From Caldibacillus debilis DSM 16016 (GTDB lineage Bacteria; Bacillota; Bacilli; Bacillales; Caldibacillaceae): a DNA stretch of 64,000 nucleotides. Below, piece by piece: positions 59,910 through 64,000 of this stretch. Made by a program: the position numbers and the translations under genes. The DNA lies in NCBI RefSeq assembly GCF_000383875.1, contig NZ_KB912884.1:20555-84554 (forward strand), written 5' to 3'. A model generated the notes under the pieces. The model worked only from the letters and a program-made list of their open reading frames with translations, was not told the DNA's origin and ran no database searches. Each line of letters begins with the position of its first letter. Position 1 is the stretch's first letter.

Positions 59910-60584
59910 TTGCTAAACAAGATTTATGATTGGATCGATGAACGCCTGGACATCACGCCGATCTGGCGGGACATCGCCGACCATGAAGTTCCGGAACATG
60001 TAAACCCCGCCCACCATTTTTCCGCTTTCGTCTACTGTTTCGGCGGGCTGACCTTTTTTGTCGTCGTCATTCAAATCCTGTCCGGAATGTTTTTGGCGAT
60101 GTATTATGTTCCGGATATTAAAAACGCCTGGGAATCGGTCTATTATCTGCAATATGAAGTGGCTTTCGGGCAAATCGTCCGGGGCATGCACCATTGGGGC
60201 GCCAGCATCGTGATCGTCATGATGTTTTTACATACGCTGCGCGTGTTTTTCCAAGGCGCGTATAAAAAGCCGAGGGAGCTTAACTGGATCGTCGGGGTCT
60301 GCATCTTTGCCGTCATGCTCGGTTTGGGTCTGACCGGCTATCTCTTGCCCTGGGACATGAAGGCCCTGTTTGCGACGAAGGTTACGCTGAATATCGTGGA
60401 ATCGGTTCCGCTGATCGGTCCGTGGCTGAAAACGCTGCTTGCGGGCGACCCGTACATTACCGGTGCACAAACGCTGGCGAGATTTTTCGCCATTCACGTA
60501 TTTTTCCTCCCTGCGGCATTGCTGCTTTTGATCGGGATCCACTTCATCCTGATCCGGAGACAGGGGATTTCCGGTCCGCTGTAA
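59910..60584 (+). CDS. qcrB: Menaquinol:cytochrome c reductase cytochrome b subunit QcrB
   Basis: This b6-type cytochrome holds two b hemes and the quinol sites. The 224-residue protein has four membrane helices and paired heme histidines in helices B and D (for example MHHWGASIVIVMMFLHTLRVFFQGAYKKPRE, and later FFAIHVFFLPAALLLLIGIHFILIRRQG). TTG 59910 is the start, with AGAGGGGGG upstream. Subunit IV is fused to cytochrome c in QcrC. Confidence 0.96.
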   Translation: MLNKIYDWIDERLDITPIWRDIADHEVPEHVNPAHHFSAFVYCFGGLTFFVVVIQILSGMFLAMYYVPDIKNAWESVYYLQYEVAFGQIVRGMHHWGASIVIVMMFLHTLRVFFQGAYKKPRELNWIVGVCIFAVMLGLGLTGYLLPWDMKALFATKVTLNIVESVPLIGPWLKTLLAGDPYITGAQTLARFFAIHVFFLPAALLLLIGIHFILIRRQGISGPL

Positions 60585-60613
60585 AATTGGCCTGAAAAAG
60601 GAGGGGATGCTTC

Positions 60614-61381
60614 ATGAAGCGAGGAAAAGGAATGAAATTCGTCGGCGATTCCCGGATTCCGGCCGAGCGGAAACCGAACATTCCGAAGGATTATTCGGAA
60701 TATCCCGGCAAGACCGAGGCCTTTTATCCCGACTTTCTTTTGAAGGAATGGCTGGTCGGGGCCGTCTTTTTGGTCGGTTTCCTGTGCCTGACCATCGTTG
60801 AGGAGCCGCCTCTGGAAAGGATCGCCGATCCGACGGACACGTCCTATACGCCGATGCCTGACTGGTATTTCCTGTTTCTGTACCAACTGCTGAAATATTC
60901 CTACGCATCCGGAAAATATGTGCTGCTCGGGACGATTGTCATACCCGGCTTGGCTTTCCTGGCCCTTCTGCTTGCGCCCTTTTTGGACCGCGGCCCGAAA
61001 CGCCGGCCGAGCCAGCGCCCCTTTGCCACCGGTTTCATGCTGTTGACGATCGCCCTCATTTTTTATCTGACATGGGAAGCCGTCGAACAGCATGACTGGG
61101 AAGCGGCAAGAAAACAAGGCGAAATCCGCACCCAGGTGGAAGTGGATAAAACGGCGGAAGGCTACAAGATTTACCAGGAGCAGGGATGTATCAGCTGCCA
61201 CGGGGAAAACCTTGAAGGAAGAGGTTCCAATCCCGCCCTGGTGGGAACGGAAAAATCCGTCGATGAAATCAAGGATATCGCCAAGAACGGCATCGGATCG
61301 ATGCCTCCGGGAATCTTCAAAGGAACCGATGAAGAACTGCAAAAATTGGCGGAATACATTAAAAGCATCGAAGCGGAATAA
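60614..61381 (+). CDS. qcrC: Menaquinol:cytochrome c reductase subunit IV/cytochrome c QcrC
   Basis: QcrC fuses subunit IV (three membrane helices, about 40-160) to a C-terminal c-type cytochrome domain. The heme site is C192-I-S-C195-H196, with the distal methionine in GSMPPGIF. It begins MKRGKGMKFVGDSRIP, almost identical to B. subtilis QcrC, and has its 255-residue length. AAAGGAGGGG lies upstream. Its heme would be attached by ResBC after ResA action. A strong terminator follows. Confidence 0.97.
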   Translation: MKRGKGMKFVGDSRIPAERKPNIPKDYSEYPGKTEAFYPDFLLKEWLVGAVFLVGFLCLTIVEEPPLERIADPTDTSYTPMPDWYFLFLYQLLKYSYASGKYVLLGTIVIPGLAFLALLLAPFLDRGPKRRPSQRPFATGFMLLTIALIFYLTWEAVEQHDWEAARKQGEIRTQVEVDKTAEGYKIYQEQGCISCHGENLEGRGSNPALVGTEKSVDEIKDIAKNGIGSMPPGIFKGTDEELQKLAEYIKSIEAE

Positions 61382-61408
61382 AACCGGCGATTTTTCGCCG
61401 GTTTTTTT
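61382..61408 (+). terminator. Rho-independent terminator of qcrABC
   Basis: AACCGGCG (61382-61389) pairs with CGCCGGTT (61396-61403), then five T residues. It starts at the qcrC stop. Confidence 0.92.
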
Positions 61409-61428
61409 ACAAAGCGGGGGTGTTTTCC

Positions 61429-62022
61429 TTGGTCCGATTTTACGCCTTTTTGCAATACCGGGAGTTCCTTTGGGCGCTGCTATTGGTGAATGCCGCCGGT
61501 ACGGTTTACGGATACATCTGGTACGGCAGCCAGCTGGCCGAAACCCCCGCCCGTTTCCTGCCTTTCGTCCCGGACAGCCCGACGGCCAGCCTGTTTTTTG
61601 TTTTTGTGCTGACCGCCTTTCTTTTGGGAAAGAACTGGCCGCTGTTTGAGGCGCTGGCCCTGGTGACCCTTTTCAAATATGGGATATGGGCGGTGGTCAT
61701 GAACATTTTGACATTCATCGTGGAAGATGGCCTGCCGTGGGAAGGGTATATGCTGATCGCCTCCCATTTGGCCATGGCCGTCGAAGGATTGTTGTACGCG
61801 CCCTTTTACAGGATAAGGGGCGTCCATCTGGCCGTCGCCGCCGTTTGGACGCTGCATAATGACGTCATCGATTACGTCTTCATGATGTATCCCCGGTACC
61901 ATTCCCTGGCCGAGTATGTTCCGCAAATCGGTTATTTCACCTTTTGGCTGAGCATGGTCTCCATCGGGATCGCTTACTTTTTCTGCTTGCGAAAAACGGG
62001 GAATTTCCCGAAAGAAAATTGA
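61429..62022 (+). CDS. ypjA: Membrane protein YpjA (DUF1405)
   Basis: This 197-residue protein has five to six hydrophobic helices and the DUF1405 signatures GYIWYGSQLAETPARFLPFVPDSPTASLFF and VWTLHNDVIDYVFMMYP. Function is unknown. TTG 61429 follows GCGGGGGTG with six-base spacing; GTG 61420, inside that site, is the alternative. It follows qcrC and precedes ypjB, as in B. subtilis. Confidence 0.9.
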   Translation: MVRFYAFLQYREFLWALLLVNAAGTVYGYIWYGSQLAETPARFLPFVPDSPTASLFFVFVLTAFLLGKNWPLFEALALVTLFKYGIWAVVMNILTFIVEDGLPWEGYMLIASHLAMAVEGLLYAPFYRIRGVHLAVAAVWTLHNDVIDYVFMMYPRYHSLAEYVPQIGYFTFWLSMVSIGIAYFFCLRKTGNFPKEN

Positions 62023-62087
62023 CCGGATCTGGTCTACTCTTGTCCACCCCCTCATACATATTACTAGGGAAAGAGGGGGGACAGGAC

Positions 62088-62891
62088 ATGAAGCTTTTCA
62101 AAGGACTCGTGATTTCAGCAGTTGTCGTCGCATGGTTTTTTTTCCTTTTCGATACCGGGTTCGCCAAGCAGGCGGACGAATTGAAAAAGCTTGACCAGCT
62201 TGCCGATGAGGCGCTGCAGTTTACCCTGGCCGAACGTTACGGGGACAGTTTGAAGTCGCTGCAGCAATTGGAATCCGAGATGAACCGGGCGCTGAGCCAT
62301 CCTTATTTGTTTTCAATGGATGAAGTGCGGATGTTGCAGCTTTCCCTTTCCGACGCGAAGGGAGCGCTGGAGGGGGAGGCCATCCACGGGGAAGAGGCGG
62401 TCCATGCCGTGATGAAGTTCCGCTTTGTACTGGACGCCATCGGGAGTTCCTACCAGCCGCTGTGGGCGGATATGGAAGACCGGGTGATGGGGGCTTTTCA
62501 TGCCTTTCAGGATTCCGCCCGCGGAGAACCGGCCTCCGAAAAGGGGATGGAAGAGGCGTTCCGCCGCTTCGCCAAATTGTATGATGTCATCTACCCGAGC
62601 ATCCTGCTCGATTTTCCCGTGGAGACCGTGAAAAATATGGACGCCAGGGTTCAATTTATCGAAACTCATATCGGCAATCCGCAAAAACGGGACGAACTGA
62701 TCGCCGAAACGGACTTGCTCGAGGCCGATTTGCGGAGCCTGTTTTCCGACGTGAAAGAAGATGAGGCCGATCCTTCCCTATGGTGGGTGATCATATCCAC
62801 GGGGGGAATGATCCTGCTCGCCCTGTCCTATGCGGGCTACCGCAAATACAGGGGAGAAAAGAAGAGGTATGAAAAAAAGCAAAATGATTGA
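62088..62891 (+). CDS. ypjB: Sporulation protein YpjB
   Basis: YpjB-family proteins are induced in sporulation; the role is poorly defined. The 267-residue protein has a signal peptide (about 1-25), a helical extracytoplasmic region and a C-terminal membrane helix (about 228-250) followed by a basic tail. It would thus be exported and anchored at its end. AGAGGGGGG lies before ATG 62088. CATACATAT at about 62054 resembles a sigma-E -10, but no good -35 is seen. Confidence 0.88.
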   Translation: MKLFKGLVISAVVVAWFFFLFDTGFAKQADELKKLDQLADEALQFTLAERYGDSLKSLQQLESEMNRALSHPYLFSMDEVRMLQLSLSDAKGALEGEAIHGEEAVHAVMKFRFVLDAIGSSYQPLWADMEDRVMGAFHAFQDSARGEPASEKGMEEAFRRFAKLYDVIYPSILLDFPVETVKNMDARVQFIETHIGNPQKRDELIAETDLLEADLRSLFSDVKEDEADPSLWWVIISTGGMILLALSYAGYRKYRGEKKRYEKKQND

Positions 62892-62954
62892 CATAAGTTT
62901 GCCGTTTCTGTAACATTCAATGTATAGAAATGCATTCGTGATGGAGGGGCGAAA

Positions 62955-63638
62955 GTGGCAGCGAATTACTTGATCTACTTCCTTTTGATTTCCTTGATTC
63001 CGTTGTGGGCGAGCGTGAAGGTGCAAACGACCGCCAAAAAATATTTGAAAGTTCATAATTCGACGAACATGACCGGCTATGAAGTGGCGCGGAAGATCCT
63101 CGATGAAAACGGATTGTACGACGTAAAGGTGGAGGAAGTCCACGGCTTTTTGACCGACCATTATGACCCGCGGACAAAGACGGTCCGCCTTTCCAGCGCG
63201 GTATACAACGGCGTGTCCTTGACCGCCACTGCCGTCAGCGCCCACGAAGTCGGGCATGCTTTGCAGGACCAGGAGAATTATGCCTTCCTGCGCTTCCGCA
63301 CCGCCCTTGTTCCGCTGGCGAGCCTCGGTTCGCAAATGTCCTATCTCTTTTTGATTCTCGGTTTGGTTTTAGGGTTCTTAAACATGGCCCTGCTCGGCAT
63401 CATCCTCATGGGCTTTGCCGTCCTGTTCCAAGTCGTCACCCTGCCTGTTGAATTTAACGCCTCCGGCAGGGCCCTGGATCAGGTCGTCGCCCTCGGAATC
63501 ATCCGCAACGAGGAGGAACGGGGCGCGCGGAAGGTGTTAAGCGCCGCGGCGCTGACCTACGTTGCCGCCGCAGCCGTCGCATTGCTTGAACTCCTCTATT
63601 TCCTCCTGCAATTCCTGCAAGCTACGCGGAATGAGTAA
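62955..63638 (+). CDS. YugP-like zinc metallopeptidase
   Basis: This 227-residue membrane metallopeptidase (Zn_peptidase_2/YugP family) has an N-terminal hydrophobic segment and the zinc motif H97-E-V-G-H101 in SAHEVGHALQDQ. Hydrophobic segments lie at about 120-155 and 190-220. The metal motif is intact. GGAGGGG lies five bases before GTG 62955. The substrate is unknown. B. subtilis yugP lies elsewhere, so this position is a local difference from its dapB-mgsA neighbourhood. Confidence 0.9.
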   Translation: MAANYLIYFLLISLIPLWASVKVQTTAKKYLKVHNSTNMTGYEVARKILDENGLYDVKVEEVHGFLTDHYDPRTKTVRLSSAVYNGVSLTATAVSAHEVGHALQDQENYAFLRFRTALVPLASLGSQMSYLFLILGLVLGFLNMALLGIILMGFAVLFQVVTLPVEFNASGRALDQVVALGIIRNEEERGARKVLSAAALTYVAAAAVALLELLYFLLQFLQATRNE

Positions 63639-63694
63639 GAGGAGAGGAAGATCGATAAAACCTTCGATCCCCTTCCGGCTGGCGGGGAAGGCAC

Positions 63695-63725
63695 AATCCC
63701 CGGCCGGCCTTGGAGGGGATTTTCC
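63695..63725 (+). terminator. Possible terminator after the YugP-like gene
   Basis: AATCCCC (63695-63701) pairs with GGGGATT (63715-63721), with a large GC loop, then TTTCCC. It is weaker than the others in the window. Confidence 0.5.
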
Positions 63726-63754
63726 CGACTTTTACAGTTGAAATTGAAAAATTG

Positions 63755-63788
63755 GGCTAAAAACATTGATTTTTTCATGTTTTTAGCC
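63755..63788 (+). terminator. 12-bp perfect hairpin before the transposase gene
   Basis: GGCTAAAAACAT (63755-63766) pairs perfectly with ATGTTTTTAGCC (63777-63788), with a 10-base loop, followed by TATTTTTTATG. It may be a terminator that blocks read-through into the transposase, or lie at the end of the insertion sequence. Confidence 0.6.
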
Positions 63789-63808
63789 TATTTTTTATGT
63801 TTTTGGTA

Positions 63809-63837
63809 TGTACATATGAAAGTATATATGGTATAAT
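63809..63837 (+). promoter_or_regulatory. Probable promoter of the transposase gene
   Basis: TGTACA (63809-63814) and TATAAT (63832-63837) are 17 bp apart, with TGG before the -10. Confidence 0.65.
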
Positions 63838-63859
63838 TATCTCTAATGAGGTGATTCCC

Positions 63860-64000
63860 ATGTACCTTCAAATCTTCAAGAACCGCGGGAAGGAATATGT
63901 TCGGATCGTTGAATCCTTCCGGGATCCGGTAACCAAAAAACCAAAAATTCGGGTTATCCAAAACTTCGGAAATAAAGAGAAACTGTTGGCTGAAAATCCC
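63860..64000 (+). mobile_element. 5' end of an IS1634-like transposase gene (cut by window edge)
   Basis: The first 47 codons from ATG 63860 (AATGAGGTGA just upstream) encode a basic start M-Y-L-Q-I-F-K-N, then Y-V-R-I-V-E-S-F-R-D and R-V-I-Q-N-F-G-N-K-E. This is the N-terminal pattern of IS4-type/IS1634-family transposases in Bacillaceae. The frame is open to the window end. The rest of the element, its inverted repeats and any target duplication lie outside. Confidence 0.7.

Overview
The window is a chromosomal segment from an endospore-forming, respiring Firmicute of the family Bacillaceae. Gene content and order follow the Bacillus subtilis dacF-to-ypjB chromosome arm almost gene for gene. 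Base composition is high for a Bacillus (visibly above 50 % GC, with very GC-rich spacers), and TTG start codons are frequent. Together with the gene losses below, this suggests a moderately thermophilic, Caldibacillus-like or Geobacillus-related organism. That genus-level placement is inference.

Layout. 0.5-5.6 kb: forespore genes dacF, spoIIAA-spoIIAB-sigF and spoVAF, but spoVAA-AE are missing between sigF and spoVAF. 5.5-6.5 kb: a spacer with a striking degenerate 21-bp tandem repeat. 6.5-14.5 kb: lysA, ribT (its riboflavin biosynthesis partners absent), DUF309 ypuF, condensin loaders scpA-scpB, spore maturation operon dacB-spmA-spmB, pseudouridine synthase rluB. 14.7-22.6 kb: cytochrome c maturation resABC, two-component system resDE, ECF factor sigX with its own promoter, and rsiX. 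23-23.9 kb: FMN riboswitch and riboflavin importer ribU. 24.5-31.7 kb: fer, ypbD-ypbE-ypbF, gudB, bacillithiol disulfide reductase ypdA, ansA, prsW. 32.2-40.2 kb: germination pair sleB-ypeB, an IS30-type transposase remnant, PilZ protein ypfA, ypfB, cmk, S1 protein ypfD, yphA, yphB and its small partner. 41-48 kb: der, gpsA, yphE, yphF, spoIVA, hbs, folE(mtrA), mtrB. 48-59 kb: menaquinone side-chain and headgroup genes hepS-menH-hepT, ndk, cheR, and shikimate genes aroC-aroB-aroA without the trp, hisC and tyrA genes that B. subtilis carries between aroB and aroA. A degenerate amidohydrolase-like protein, ypiA, ypiB and ypiF follow. 59.4-64 kb: menaquinol:cytochrome c reductase qcrABC, ypjA, ypjB, a YugP-like zinc protease, and the 5' end of an insertion-sequence transposase cut by the window edge.

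The genes form three connected themes. Sporulation and germination: dacF, spoIIA, spoVAF, dacB-spmAB, prsW, sleB-ypeB, spoIVA, ypjB. Respiration: ResABC make c-type cytochromes such as QcrC, ResDE regulate respiratory genes, and HepS/MenH/HepT make the menaquinone used by QcrABC. Core housekeeping: chromosome segregation, ribosome GTPase, phospholipid precursor, nucleotide and shikimate pathways.

I found no tRNA, rRNA, CRISPR array, prophage or obviously foreign gene cluster, and no convincing wholly new multi-gene system. The most unusual signals are the 21-bp tandem array, the repeated loss of gene blocks replaced by GC-rich spacers, and retention of TRAP and RibT without the genes they normally accompany. 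All family assignments are by reading the sequence and recalling homologues; no database search was run.
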